From: an uncultured bacterium
GTDB taxonomy: Bacteria; Vulcanimicrobiota; Xenobia; Xenobiales; Xenobiaceae
Direction of reading: 5' to 3'
NCBI GenBank assembly: GCA_934621605.1
Contig: CAKTUZ010000016.1
Span: 1 to 64,000, forward strand
DNA length: 64,000 bases
Both the position numbers and the translations under genes were made by a program. The notes under the pieces are model-generated. The model ran no database searches, had not been told where the DNA came from, and saw nothing but the letters and a program-made list of their open reading frames with translations. Positions within the stretch are counted from its first letter, which is position 1. Each line of letters opens with the position of its first letter. Shown piece by piece: positions 23,799 through 32,611 of this stretch.

Positions 23799-25055
23799 TT
23801 ATTCTTCCTCACTCCCTCCGTCGGCTTTGGCCGCATTGAAGGTATTTTTAGCCTGAGATTCGGCTCTGGTGAGAAGTTTTATTTGGGTGACGTCTCCAAA
23901 GCGAATAATATCTCCGGGATGGATGACGTCGCTGCGTCCTACGCGTCTGCCGCGAATGAAAGTTCCGTAACTGCTACCCAAGTCTTCTAATTCATAACCG
24001 GAACCATCGCGGCTCTTACGAATACGGGCGTGACGACCGGATACGCTTGATTCGGGGAAGCACCAGTCGCTGCTCTCAGAACGACCTACTATAACAGAGT
24101 CTTTGGTGAAGGGAAGGATGGCTCCCTCGGCAGTGATAAAAGCCATAGGAGTATCTTCTGGCAAGATGGGCAAAATGGAGAAAGGCTCGATAGCCTTGCT
24201 CTTTTTGCCGCCAAAGACAAAGTAGGCTACACCGCCCAAAACGGCCACGACAACCACACCTACTACAATGGGAACCAGGGGGCTGCCCTCTTCAGCTTTA
24301 TTGGCCTGACCGCTTCCGCCTTCAAGAACTGGGGCGTCTTGACCGTCCAAGACTCTGATATTGACTATAGAATCAGAAGAAGATTTTATGTTGGGAGAGA
24401 GAGCTCCGGCCATGGAAATAGGAATAGCAAAGCGCATATCACTGTGACCAGAAGCCGCTTCGATAGAAAGGGAAATGGCAATTAGCTCATTGGTATTTGG
24501 TAAATAAACGGGGGCGCCACTGGTATCATCTTGCAAAGGGCCGGAAAGTTTGAGGCGCATAACCGAGCCGCCGGGACGATTTATAACATCAATAACGCTG
24601 CCGCCGCGCTTGCCACTGTCAAAAGAAGTAGCCACATTACCGCTTAAAACTGGAGAAGTATAAGAAACGGCTACGGGAGTATCGTTTTTGACAACTTCGC
24701 TATCTCCAAGCTTAGCAGCCGGCAAAGCGGGAATGGGAATTTCCAACAAAGCTAAGTTGGCGTCCGGAGCAAAACGCAAAATCTTGGCAGGCACGGGGGA
24801 GTAACCTGCAGCCAGGGCCGTAATTCTGGAAGCCCCCTTAATAGCTTCGTAACTGGTAACAGCCTGGCAATTTTCACGACCGGTCAGTACGATAACACCG
24901 CTGCCGAAAACTTCCGTACCGGCAATTTCCGACTGGATCAGAATTAAAGAGTTGTTGGAGGAACTTTCTTGAGCTGTGGCGTTTTTGGTAAAGCCGGTAA
25001 AACTCAATCCTACAGCCAAGAAAAGAGCCGAAAGTAATAATACGAGCTTGCGCAA
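23799..25055 (-). CDS. Membrane protein: degenerate trypsin-like domain outside, FHA domain inside
   Basis: 418 aa from the chosen TTG. A signal-like N-terminus (R-K-L-V-L-L-L-S-A-L-F-L-A-V-G) is followed by an HtrA-like domain over about residues 35-230. There Asp is kept in A-P-D-A-N-L-A-L-L-E-I and Ser in D-D-T-S-G-A-P-V, but the region of the catalytic His reads A-V-T-S-Y-E-A-I, without His, so it is probably a pseudoprotease. A membrane segment follows near residue 265 (I-V-V-G-V-V-V-V-A-V-L-G-G). The C-terminal FHA domain has V-G-R-S-E-S-S-D, V-S-G-R-H-A-R-I and L-G-S-S-Y-G-T-F-I-R-G. The start is uncertain; a TTG at 25100 would add 15 residues. A terminator follows. Confidence 0.85.
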   Translation of the reverse strand: MRKLVLLLSALFLAVGLSFTGFTKNATAQESSSNNSLILIQSEIAGTEVFGSGVIVLTGRENCQAVTSYEAIKGASRITALAAGYSPVPAKILRFAPDANLALLEIPIPALPAAKLGDSEVVKNDTPVAVSYTSPVLSGNVATSFDSGKRGGSVIDVINRPGGSVMRLKLSGPLQDDTSGAPVYLPNTNELIAISLSIEAASGHSDMRFAIPISMAGALSPNIKSSSDSIVNIRVLDGQDAPVLEGGSGQANKAEEGSPLVPIVVGVVVVAVLGGVAYFVFGGKKSKAIEPFSILPILPEDTPMAFITAEGAILPFTKDSVIVGRSESSDWCFPESSVSGRHARIRKSRDGSGYELEDLGSSYGTFIRGRRVGRSDVIHPGDIIRFGDVTQIKLLTRAESQAKNTFNAAKADGGSEEE

Positions 25056-25265
25056 AGCTAATCTTTTCCCTTCGTCAAGTGTAAACTTTGTATTCTGCAA
25101 ACCTTTCTTTAAAAGCTTAGGAAATACCTGTCTAAGCCCCTAATACTGGAAAAAATGTTGCTTATCGCTGTTAAAATATGATAGGTTGTCGGCTTCGAGT
25201 GCAGAATTCCGCCGCTTGCGTTTTCAGAAGGCGGAAAAGTATCAGAGGCGAAGGACAGCTCGGCT

Positions 25266-25634
25266 ATGTTAAAAGTTTTACTTCTTATTTTAACCGGCGT
25301 CAGCGTTACGGCTGTAGCAGATATTTTTGTGTCGAAAGGTATGCGCTCTATCGATTCTTCCGTGCACAGTTTAAGTGACATTTGGCGTATAGTTCGCTCG
25401 GTTATTACCAATGGTAACGTATTGATGGGAGCGGGCCTTTTGACCGTATCGTTTTTTTTATGGTTAGCTATGCTGTCTATGGCTGATCTCTCTCTGCTTT
25501 TGCCTCTAACGGCGTTAAATTATATTATTAACGCTTTTTTAGCCAAGATATATTTGCAAGAACACGTTTCACCTTTGCGTTGGGCGGGAACCTTAATAAT
25601 TTTTTGCGGCATAGTAGTAGTTGTGCTCTCGTAA
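25266..25634 (+). CDS. Half-size EamA/SMR-type membrane transporter
   Basis: 122 aa with four predicted membrane helices, the size of EmrE and ArnE-like proteins, which work as dimers. The pattern A-V-A-D-I-F-V-S-K-G-M-R near the N-terminus and L-S-L-L-L-P-L-T-A-L-N-Y in the third helix fit the EamA/SMR fold. AAGGA is 11 bases before the ATG. It is the first gene of a three-gene plus-strand unit with a radical SAM enzyme and an RND exporter, so a lipid-type substrate is plausible but inferred. Confidence 0.82.
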   Translation: MLKVLLLILTGVSVTAVADIFVSKGMRSIDSSVHSLSDIWRIVRSVITNGNVLMGAGLLTVSFFLWLAMLSMADLSLLLPLTALNYIINAFLAKIYLQEHVSPLRWAGTLIIFCGIVVVVLS

Positions 25635-25711
25635 GTGAGCAGTCGTTTGGATAACTTTTTTAGTGAGAAAGTGAGGCCGATCCTGTTTCAAGATTGGCGG
25701 AGGAATAATAA

Positions 25712-26797
25712 GTGAATTGGAAAGAGATTATTAGTCAGGTATTTCTGGATGGTGGCCCTTCTACTTGTCAATTTGCCATCACCAACGCCTGTAACGCTAA
25801 ATGTGAGTTTTGCAATTTTTCCAGAGAACAGACTAAAAACGATAAAAATCCCAAAGTTTTGGTTAAGCTTTCGGCCGGTTTAAATGCTATCGATTGTTTG
25901 TATCGCAACGGAGTGCGTTTTTTGATCTTTACTGGCGGAGAACCTACTTTAAATCCCAATTTGGAAGAATTTATGGCTCATTGTCACGAGTTGGGTATGA
26001 ACAACCTGATCGTTACCAATGGTTCAACTCTGTCACTCGAGAAAGTTAATTCTTTAATTGGTAACGGATTAAGTGAAGTGATAATTTCCGTCGATTCCGT
26101 GGATCCGGCTGTAAGTGAAAAGAACCGCGGTTTACCTGGAGTTACCGAGCGTATTACGGCGGCCAATCGTATTTTCGCCCAAAATAAAGTGGGGCGTGTG
26201 GCCTCGGTTACTTTGAGTAAGATTTTGGGCGATCTGAAAGAATTGCCTCGCACTTTGGAAAGTATGGGTTTTGAGGCCGTTACTTTTTCTTTCCCTCTTA
26301 TAAATTTAGATTCCAATTATCTCGGTTGCAAAGATTCCGATTTGGTCAACTACACGCCTGAAGAAATGCATCGTCTGATCGACGAAGTAATCGATTTGAA
26401 GAAATCTTATCGAGTGCTAAATCCTACTGCCTCTATGATGGATATGCACCGTTATCTCAACAAAGAACCGCAAGAATTTGTATGTTTAGGCGGTTTCAAG
26501 CAATTCTACTTGGATTGGGAGTTGCAACTGTGGCGCTGTTGTAATTGGCGCCGTCCTATGTGTCATGTTTGCGAATTTAACGGCAGTCAAATTATTCGCG
26601 ACGGTTGTACTGAATGTATGATCGATTGTTATCGCGACGCCAGCGTTATGCAACATTGTGCCGTTTCGGTGGCCGATGCCGTCCATGCCGCTTGTTGCGG
26701 TCGTTGGAAACTCAGTGCTCAGCATATTTTTAATGTTAGCAATTTACGCTCTATCGGGGCGGTTTTAGAAAACGTCCATTGGTTGGATACCCTTTAA
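25712..26797 (+). CDS. Radical SAM protein with a Cys-rich C-terminus
   Basis: 361 aa. The cluster-binding motif is C-N-A-K-C-E-F-C (Cys27, Cys31, Cys34). T-G-G-E-P-T at about residue 73 binds the SAM amino group. The C-terminal third carries many further cysteines (C-L-G-G-F, R-C-C-N-W, C-H-V-C, C-T-E-C, C-Y-R-D), as in SPASM/Twitch enzymes with an auxiliary cluster. The start is GTG at 25712 with GGAGGAA upstream. It ends three bases before the RND gene, so the two are coupled. Radical SAM enzymes beside HpnN-like exporters are known from hopanoid clusters; no squalene-hopene cyclase is present here, so the substrate is open. Confidence 0.88.
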   Translation: MNWKEIISQVFLDGGPSTCQFAITNACNAKCEFCNFSREQTKNDKNPKVLVKLSAGLNAIDCLYRNGVRFLIFTGGEPTLNPNLEEFMAHCHELGMNNLIVTNGSTLSLEKVNSLIGNGLSEVIISVDSVDPAVSEKNRGLPGVTERITAANRIFAQNKVGRVASVTLSKILGDLKELPRTLESMGFEAVTFSFPLINLDSNYLGCKDSDLVNYTPEEMHRLIDEVIDLKKSYRVLNPTASMMDMHRYLNKEPQEFVCLGGFKQFYLDWELQLWRCCNWRRPMCHVCEFNGSQIIRDGCTECMIDCYRDASVMQHCAVSVADAVHAACCGRWKLSAQHIFNVSNLRSIGAVLENVHWLDTL

Positions 26798-26800
26798 ATT

Positions 26801-29653
26801 ATGGCTTCAAAAGGCTCTGACAAAGCATTGACGGTGGAAGAATCGGCAACAAGCCAAGGTTTGGTCAATAAAGAGGCATTTACTTATAAAATGCTGGGCA
26901 AATTGGCTGAGTTTGCTTTCCGCTTTCCGCGTTTAATTGTCGTCGTAGGTATTATAAGTTGTCTGTTAGGTATGGTTTATACGGCCAAATATCTGACTTT
27001 TGATGCCGATCAAGCTAATTTAATTAAACGTTCGGCCGGATTGCAAGCAGAACAAGATCGTTATACTAACGATTTTCCACGTTCTGAAGATATTGTGGTT
27101 ATTGTAGAAGACGGAACTGTTGCTGAGCGTAGGGCCTTTATCGACGATTTGGCCAGTAGGTTGCGGGAAGAACCTGAAATATTTAAAGATGTCTTCGAAA
27201 AAGTAGACGTTACCTTTTTGCGCAATTATGCGCTCCATTATTTGGAGGCGCAGCAATTGCGTGAAATAGATCAGCAATTGAAAGACTATGGCCCCGGTTT
27301 AAAGGCTTTAGCTGCTTCTGACGGCTTGGCAGACCTTATGCAGCAAGCACCTCGGATTTCTAAAGAAATGGGAGGAGCTAGTAATCTCGATCCTCACAAG
27401 CTTCAAAGTGTGTTGCCTGCGGCTGAGCGTTTTCTCGATCTTTTTACTCAGAGCATGGAAACCAGAGGAAGAGGCAAATTTGTCTCTCCTTGGACTGATA
27501 TTATGCTTGAAAAATTCGCTCAGGAAGGCAGTGAAAATGAAGCGGCTATCAGCGAAATGTTTTCCCAAGATACGATCCTCCAGTATAATACTATCGCCAA
27601 TGGTCGTTTTTATGCTTTGCTTTGTCGTCCGGTTTATCGTGACAATGAGGGGCAGGATGTCTCTATCAACCGAGCTGTCAGTCGTATCAGAGAAATTTTA
27701 GAAGTTTTGGGACGCTCTCATACCAACGTATTGGTCGGGTTGACTGGTGAGTTGGTTCTCAATGTCGATGAGGCTGATTCTTCTACCAACGATTCCACTC
27801 AGTCGGCTGTTCTTTCTCTCGTTCTGATTGCGATTATTTTTATTTGGGCCTTTAGAGAGATATTTAAGCCCTTAATGGCAGTTTTAGGTTTGATAGTCGG
27901 TATTGGCTGGACCATGGCTTTTACTACGCTGGCTATCGGCCACCTAAATTTACTAACCGTAACTTTTGCTACTATTTTGATGGGATTGGGGATCGATTTC
28001 GGTATCCATTTTCTCTATCGCTACGATGAAGAGCGAGCTAAAACTGCCGACATTTTGGTTGCCATGCAAGCTACTATGCGCGGTGCGGGCTATGAAAATT
28101 TAACCGGAGCGGTCAGTACCGCCTTGGCTTTTTATGTTTTAGCCTTTACTGATTTTACCGGCATAGCCGAACTGGGCATTATAGCCGGTAGCGGTATTCT
28201 GCTCTGTTACCTTTCTATGATGCTTATTTTGCCTTCGTTAATTTTCCTTACCGAAGACCAAAATAAAGTTTATGAAGCTAAGGGGATTTCTCGCTTTGCC
28301 TTTTTGGCCAATGCGGAAAAGTGGTTGCTCGATCGTTCCGGAGGCGTAGTTATTGTTGGAATTTTAATTACTCTGGTGGCCCTTTGGTACGGTAAGAATG
28401 TAAGTTACGACTATAACTTGCTTAATTTACAAGCTAAGGGCTTACAGTCGGTACGTACTGAAATGCACCTAATAAATGCCAGTGAACATTCACTTCTTTG
28501 TGGTATATCGTTGGCTAAAGATGTGCCAACAGCTTGCCGCTTGGCAGAGAAGTTTGCCAAATTGCCTACTGTTTCTGACGTAGAGACGGTAGCTATGCTG
28601 ATTCCTGTCGATTATAAGGACAAATATCCCTATTTGAAAGAGATAGTGGACAATGTCTCTACTATTCCGGTGCCTAAAAATATTTATCGTGATCCCGATC
28701 AAAGTCGCATTGCTTCTTTTCGTGCTTTGGGCCGTTCGATAGAAAGCAGTGATAGAGAAGTACATTCAATATTACATACTTTGCAACAAAGCTCTTCTCC
28801 GGATGTCTCTGCCTCAGCTAAGCGTTTGGAAATAAAAATTGACAAACTTTTTAGTATTATGTCTACTATGGGGCCTGGCCCTATCGAAGACGGATTAAAT
28901 GCTTTTGAAGATAATTTTTATAAGAGCTTGGCTGATATTGTAAGTTTTTTGCATCAACAGAAAGATGCGCCGTGTTTGGATATAAATGATATACCTGAAG
29001 ATGTGCGCAAGCGTGAAATCGGTTGCAGCGGTCTTATACAAGTACGTATTTTCCCTAAGGAGAATATTTGGGAGCGTCCAGCCCAGGAGCGCTTTGTGCG
29101 CGATGTACAAAGTGTCGATCCTAAAGTTGTGGGTATGCCGATTATGAGTTATTACGATTGCCAGGAGTTGCGCGAATCTAATGAAAAAGCCGGCACCTGG
29201 GCTTTGTGTGCCATTTGGGTGTTATTGTTTTTACATTTTCGCAAATTGGGTGTGGCTCTATTGGCTTTGCTGCCCAAAGTATTGGGAATTGTTTGGATGG
29301 TTGGCATGATGGGGGCTTTACACTGCGATTTTAACAGTGCCAACTTTTTAGCTTTGCCTCTGATTTTGGGTATTGGTTTGGTTTTTGGTATCCACATTAT
29401 TCATCGTGTTTCCGAAGAGGGAGGGGCAGGTATTTTCAGCCATTCTACTGGCCCCTCCATTACTTTATCGGCTTTAACTACCATGATTGGCTTTGCGACT
29501 ATGATTATTGCCAACCATCAAGGAGTGGCTACTTTGGGCTTAGTCATGACTTTGGGTGTAGGAGCTAATTTACTAAGTTCAGCTGTATTTATGCCGGCTT
29601 TACTTAATGTTTTGCAGCATCGCTTTGGCTATAAAGTCCATTTACACGATTAG
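26801..29653 (+). CDS. MMPL/RND exporter, HpnN-like
   Basis: 950 aa. One membrane helix near residue 45 is followed by a large outer domain, five helices at about 330-480, a second lone helix near 510, a second outer domain, and five final helices at about 800-940: the two-fold RND plan. Q-A-N-L-I and G-I-D-F-G-I-H-F-L-Y-R (about 397) and its partner G-I-G-L-V-F-G-I-H-I-I-H-R are typical of HpnN/MMPL proteins, which export hopanoids or other lipids. The ATG follows the radical SAM stop by three bases. No adaptor or outer-membrane channel gene is adjacent. Confidence 0.9.
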   Translation: MASKGSDKALTVEESATSQGLVNKEAFTYKMLGKLAEFAFRFPRLIVVVGIISCLLGMVYTAKYLTFDADQANLIKRSAGLQAEQDRYTNDFPRSEDIVVIVEDGTVAERRAFIDDLASRLREEPEIFKDVFEKVDVTFLRNYALHYLEAQQLREIDQQLKDYGPGLKALAASDGLADLMQQAPRISKEMGGASNLDPHKLQSVLPAAERFLDLFTQSMETRGRGKFVSPWTDIMLEKFAQEGSENEAAISEMFSQDTILQYNTIANGRFYALLCRPVYRDNEGQDVSINRAVSRIREILEVLGRSHTNVLVGLTGELVLNVDEADSSTNDSTQSAVLSLVLIAIIFIWAFREIFKPLMAVLGLIVGIGWTMAFTTLAIGHLNLLTVTFATILMGLGIDFGIHFLYRYDEERAKTADILVAMQATMRGAGYENLTGAVSTALAFYVLAFTDFTGIAELGIIAGSGILLCYLSMMLILPSLIFLTEDQNKVYEAKGISRFAFLANAEKWLLDRSGGVVIVGILITLVALWYGKNVSYDYNLLNLQAKGLQSVRTEMHLINASEHSLLCGISLAKDVPTACRLAEKFAKLPTVSDVETVAMLIPVDYKDKYPYLKEIVDNVSTIPVPKNIYRDPDQSRIASFRALGRSIESSDREVHSILHTLQQSSSPDVSASAKRLEIKIDKLFSIMSTMGPGPIEDGLNAFEDNFYKSLADIVSFLHQQKDAPCLDINDIPEDVRKREIGCSGLIQVRIFPKENIWERPAQERFVRDVQSVDPKVVGMPIMSYYDCQELRESNEKAGTWALCAIWVLLFLHFRKLGVALLALLPKVLGIVWMVGMMGALHCDFNSANFLALPLILGIGLVFGIHIIHRVSEEGGAGIFSHSTGPSITLSALTTMIGFATMIIANHQGVATLGLVMTLGVGANLLSSAVFMPALLNVLQHRFGYKVHLHD

Positions 29654-29744
29654 AGAGGCAGTACCGCTGCAAAACTGAATTGCTTGTCAGGTTGAAGGTG
29701 GTTGCCCTAGCTGAAACTGTTTTGCTTGGAAGGGATTTTCTTTT

Positions 29745-32024
29745 GTGAATGATGAGTCTATTTTGAAAGGGTTGAATCCGCAACAAGCCGAGGCCGTCAC
29801 TACTACCGAAGGCCCTCTGCTTATTTTGGCTGGAGCCGGCAGCGGTAAAACGACCGTATTGACTAAACGTATTGCTTGGATTTTGCAATCCGGTTTGGCT
29901 CAGCGTTCACAAATTTTGGCCGTAACTTTTACCAATAAGGCGGCTCGCGAGATGGTTGAGCGTATTGAAGGGCTTTGCGGTAGTGGTTTTTTCTCAAATG
30001 TAGGCACCTTTCATTCTGTTTGTGCTCGCTGGTTGCGTCGAGAAGCCAAATATTTGGATGTTAGTTCCAGCTTTTCGATCTACGATACTGAAGCACAGAT
30101 AATTTTAATGCGCGATATTTTAAAAGAACTTAATATTGACGGACAAAAGCATACACCGCGTGATTTGCTCAGCTCTATTAGCTCTTGCAAGAATGCTCGC
30201 CGTAAGCCGGAAGATTTGAGTCCTCTTTTAGCTCAGGAGCGTTTGCTTATTCCCATTTACAAAGCTTACAATCAACGTTTGCGCGAAAATGATTCGCTTG
30301 ATTTTGATGATATTTTGGTTTATACAGTTGAACTATTCTTAAATAATCCCGAAGTTTGCGAAAAATATCGTCGCCATTTGCGTTACATTTTAGTAGACGA
30401 ATTTCAGGACGTAAATCCCATTCAGTATGAGTTATTGCGTTTGCTGTTAAATGAAGATAGGAACTTTTGTGCCGTAGGCGATGACGATCAGAGTATTTAC
30501 GGTTTTCGCGGAGCCGATATTTCCATTATTTTGCGTTTTGAAAAAGATTTTCACGATGCCAAAGTTATTAAGTTAGAGCAAAATTATCGTTCTACTCAGC
30601 AAATTTTAGATGTAGCAAACCTAGTTGTCAGCCACAATTCTGATCGCAAAGTCAAAAATTTATGGAGCAACCGTACCGACGGCACTTTGCCTTACATATA
30701 TGTTACTGACGATTCGCGCAGTGAAGCACTCTTTGTAGTACAGGCTTGTAAATGTTTGGTGCAGCAATGCGGTTATCGTTATTCCGATATTGCTATTTTG
30801 TATAGATCAAACTTTCAGAGCCGCAATTTTGAGGAAGTTCTGCTGCGTGAAGAAGGCATGAGCTATCAAATAGTGGGGGGCCGCCGCTTTTATGACCGCA
30901 GGGAAATTCGCGATATTTTGGCCTATCTTTACGTATTGGGCAATCCCAGCGATTCGGTGGCTTTGGGGCGAATTATTAAAAATACACGCGGTTTGGGAGA
31001 GAGCACTTTGGCCAAGATTGTTTCTTATGCAGCTCATAATGCCATTCCCATTATGCATGCTCTGGGATTAGCCGATCAAGCTGCGGTGGCCGCTTCGTAT
31101 GTGGGGCGCTGTCGCAAGTTGTACGATCGTCTGCAAGAATTGGGTAAGAAGGCCCTCAGTCCCGATTGCTCTTTGGCTGAGCTGGTGAGAATTATTTTGG
31201 AAGAAACTGGTTATAAAGATAAATTGCTCTCCAGCGATTTGGAAGAAGATCAAGAACGCGCTGAAAATTTGCAGGAACTGCTGGAAGTATTGACGGATTT
31301 CGATAAACGTTTTCAGAAAGAACGCCGTAGTTCTAATTATGACGGTGAATTACCGCTGCGAGCTTTTTTAAATGAAATATCTTTAATTTCTGGTCGCGAT
31401 GAGTTTGACGAAAGTCTTGATAAACAGGACAGTTTGGTTTTAATGACTATCCATACTTCTAAAGGATTGGAATTTCCGGTAGTTTTTTTAGTAGGTATGG
31501 AAGATGGATTCTTGCCCCATCACCGTTCTTTAGCCGATGGTGATAAAGGAATTGAGGAAGAGCGTCGCCTTTGTTATGTAGGTCTAACTAGAGCCAAAGA
31601 TATGCTTTATCTTACGGCAGCCTGTCGTCGCGGTGATCAAGATTCTGAGTTGTCTCGGTTTATTTACGAAATGCCTCTGAAGCAAATTGAAGTTAAAAGT
31701 AGTAATGGTTGGAAGGCTAAAACTATAGTGCAAAAATTGACTTCCGGACAATCATTCAGAGCTGGCAGTGAGGAACTTAAGGATAAATACGAAAATTCGG
31801 CCGAAAAAAGTAGGCAAATAACGATTATGCCTCCACGGGTGCGCCAATTCCGTCGTCGTGAAATCGCTGTAAACTTCCCCGCTGGTTGCACAGTTGCCCA
31901 TAAAATTAATGGTTTGGGCACGGTATCTTTTATCGCTTCTGGCAAGTTGTGGGTGCGTTTTAAAAGTCGTCCTGGAGAGTGCTTGCCTATAGCTTGTGAA
32001 GAGGTTGAACGCTTAGACAATTAG
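29745..32024 (+). CDS. pcrA: ATP-dependent DNA helicase, PcrA/UvrD type
   Basis: 759 aa superfamily 1A helicase of repair and replication. The Q-motif L-N-P-Q-Q-A-E-A-V precedes Walker A G-A-G-S-G-K-T at residues 30-36. Others are V-T-F-T-N-K-A-A (Ia), V-D-E-F-Q-D (II), D-D-Q-S-I-Y-G-F-R-G-A (III), T-I-H-T-S-K-G-L-E-F (V) and Y-V-G-L-T-R-A (VI). The C-terminal 60 residues form the Tudor-like RNA-polymerase-contacting domain seen in PcrA and UvrD. The start is GTG at 29745 with GGAAGG about 10 bases upstream. Confidence 0.94.
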   Translation: MNDESILKGLNPQQAEAVTTTEGPLLILAGAGSGKTTVLTKRIAWILQSGLAQRSQILAVTFTNKAAREMVERIEGLCGSGFFSNVGTFHSVCARWLRREAKYLDVSSSFSIYDTEAQIILMRDILKELNIDGQKHTPRDLLSSISSCKNARRKPEDLSPLLAQERLLIPIYKAYNQRLRENDSLDFDDILVYTVELFLNNPEVCEKYRRHLRYILVDEFQDVNPIQYELLRLLLNEDRNFCAVGDDDQSIYGFRGADISIILRFEKDFHDAKVIKLEQNYRSTQQILDVANLVVSHNSDRKVKNLWSNRTDGTLPYIYVTDDSRSEALFVVQACKCLVQQCGYRYSDIAILYRSNFQSRNFEEVLLREEGMSYQIVGGRRFYDRREIRDILAYLYVLGNPSDSVALGRIIKNTRGLGESTLAKIVSYAAHNAIPIMHALGLADQAAVAASYVGRCRKLYDRLQELGKKALSPDCSLAELVRIILEETGYKDKLLSSDLEEDQERAENLQELLEVLTDFDKRFQKERRSSNYDGELPLRAFLNEISLISGRDEFDESLDKQDSLVLMTIHTSKGLEFPVVFLVGMEDGFLPHHRSLADGDKGIEEERRLCYVGLTRAKDMLYLTAACRRGDQDSELSRFIYEMPLKQIEVKSSNGWKAKTIVQKLTSGQSFRAGSEELKDKYENSAEKSRQITIMPPRVRQFRRREIAVNFPAGCTVAHKINGLGTVSFIASGKLWVRFKSRPGECLPIACEEVERLDN

Positions 32025-32027
32025 AGC

Positions 32028-32056
32028 TTGGTTTGAAACTTGACGGTAGGTATATA
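32028..32056 (+). promoter_or_regulatory. Candidate promoter of the paralogous pair
   Basis: -35 TTGGTT at 32028-32033, a 17-base spacer and -10 TATATA at 32051-32056, just after the pcrA stop codon and about 110 bp before the first gene of the pair. Confidence 0.5.
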
Positions 32057-32166
32057 TCCTTTGGCAGGCTTTTGACTTCTATCGCACGAAAAAAATACTG
32101 TTATCAAAGTGGTAAAGAGCTTTGGTGACACTGTCGATTTTTTGCATAGGAAGGTCTGAGAAGAAC

Positions 32167-32577
32167 ATGAACGAGCAGCAAATGAATCAGCTGAAGGCTT
32201 TACCTTTTCCGGTTTTTTATTACTGCGGTATGGATGAAGATTTACAGCTTGTCAATGTTGAAGTAGATTATATGTCTCCTGTGGGAGCTTCTTATGTGTT
32301 GACTTATTCCAGTGATATGGGCGGGGAAGTGAAAATTTACGGTTGCAACGGCGGGGTAGGCGATATTATTTCTGGAGAACGGCAAGTTCCTTTTAGCAAT
32401 ATCCTTTATGGCAAAGGTACAGCTGAAATTTATGCCCAAAATTCGGAAGAAAAGGTAACTTTTAGGGCCAATTGGATTTCTTCTTGGCGCAAGGGCTCTT
32501 TTTACAGCTTCGCCGGTAAAGATGTACCGGAGCGTTTTATTAAGAAGATAGTCGACGGTTTAATTGAGTTGGAATAA
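32167..32577 (+). CDS. Cytoplasmic member of a paralogous pair
   Basis: 136 aa, family not recognised. It has no signal peptide. It contains K-A-L-P-F-P-V, Y-V-L-T-Y-S-S-D, G-C-N-G-G-V-G-D and a final V-P-E-R-F-I-K-K, and each of these recurs in the next protein at the same relative place. The mature parts are about the same length, so the genes arose by duplication. Predicted mostly beta, with an amphipathic C-terminal helix. The ATG at 32167 is preceded by AGGAAGG about 12 bases upstream. The next gene starts 35 bp after its stop. Confidence 0.7.
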   Translation: MNEQQMNQLKALPFPVFYYCGMDEDLQLVNVEVDYMSPVGASYVLTYSSDMGGEVKIYGCNGGVGDIISGERQVPFSNILYGKGTAEIYAQNSEEKVTFRANWISSWRKGSFYSFAGKDVPERFIKKIVDGLIELE

Positions 32578-32611
32578 TTTACTGTCAGCAAAGTTAAGGA
32601 GACGGACATCT

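Noticed and set aside
16948..25055. Type VI secretion system (ClpV, FHA and kinase are known T6SS partners)
   Set aside because: No TssB/TssC sheath, Hcp, VgrG, TssJ/L/M or baseplate gene occurs in the window; the presence of Clp, FHA and kinase alone is not enough.
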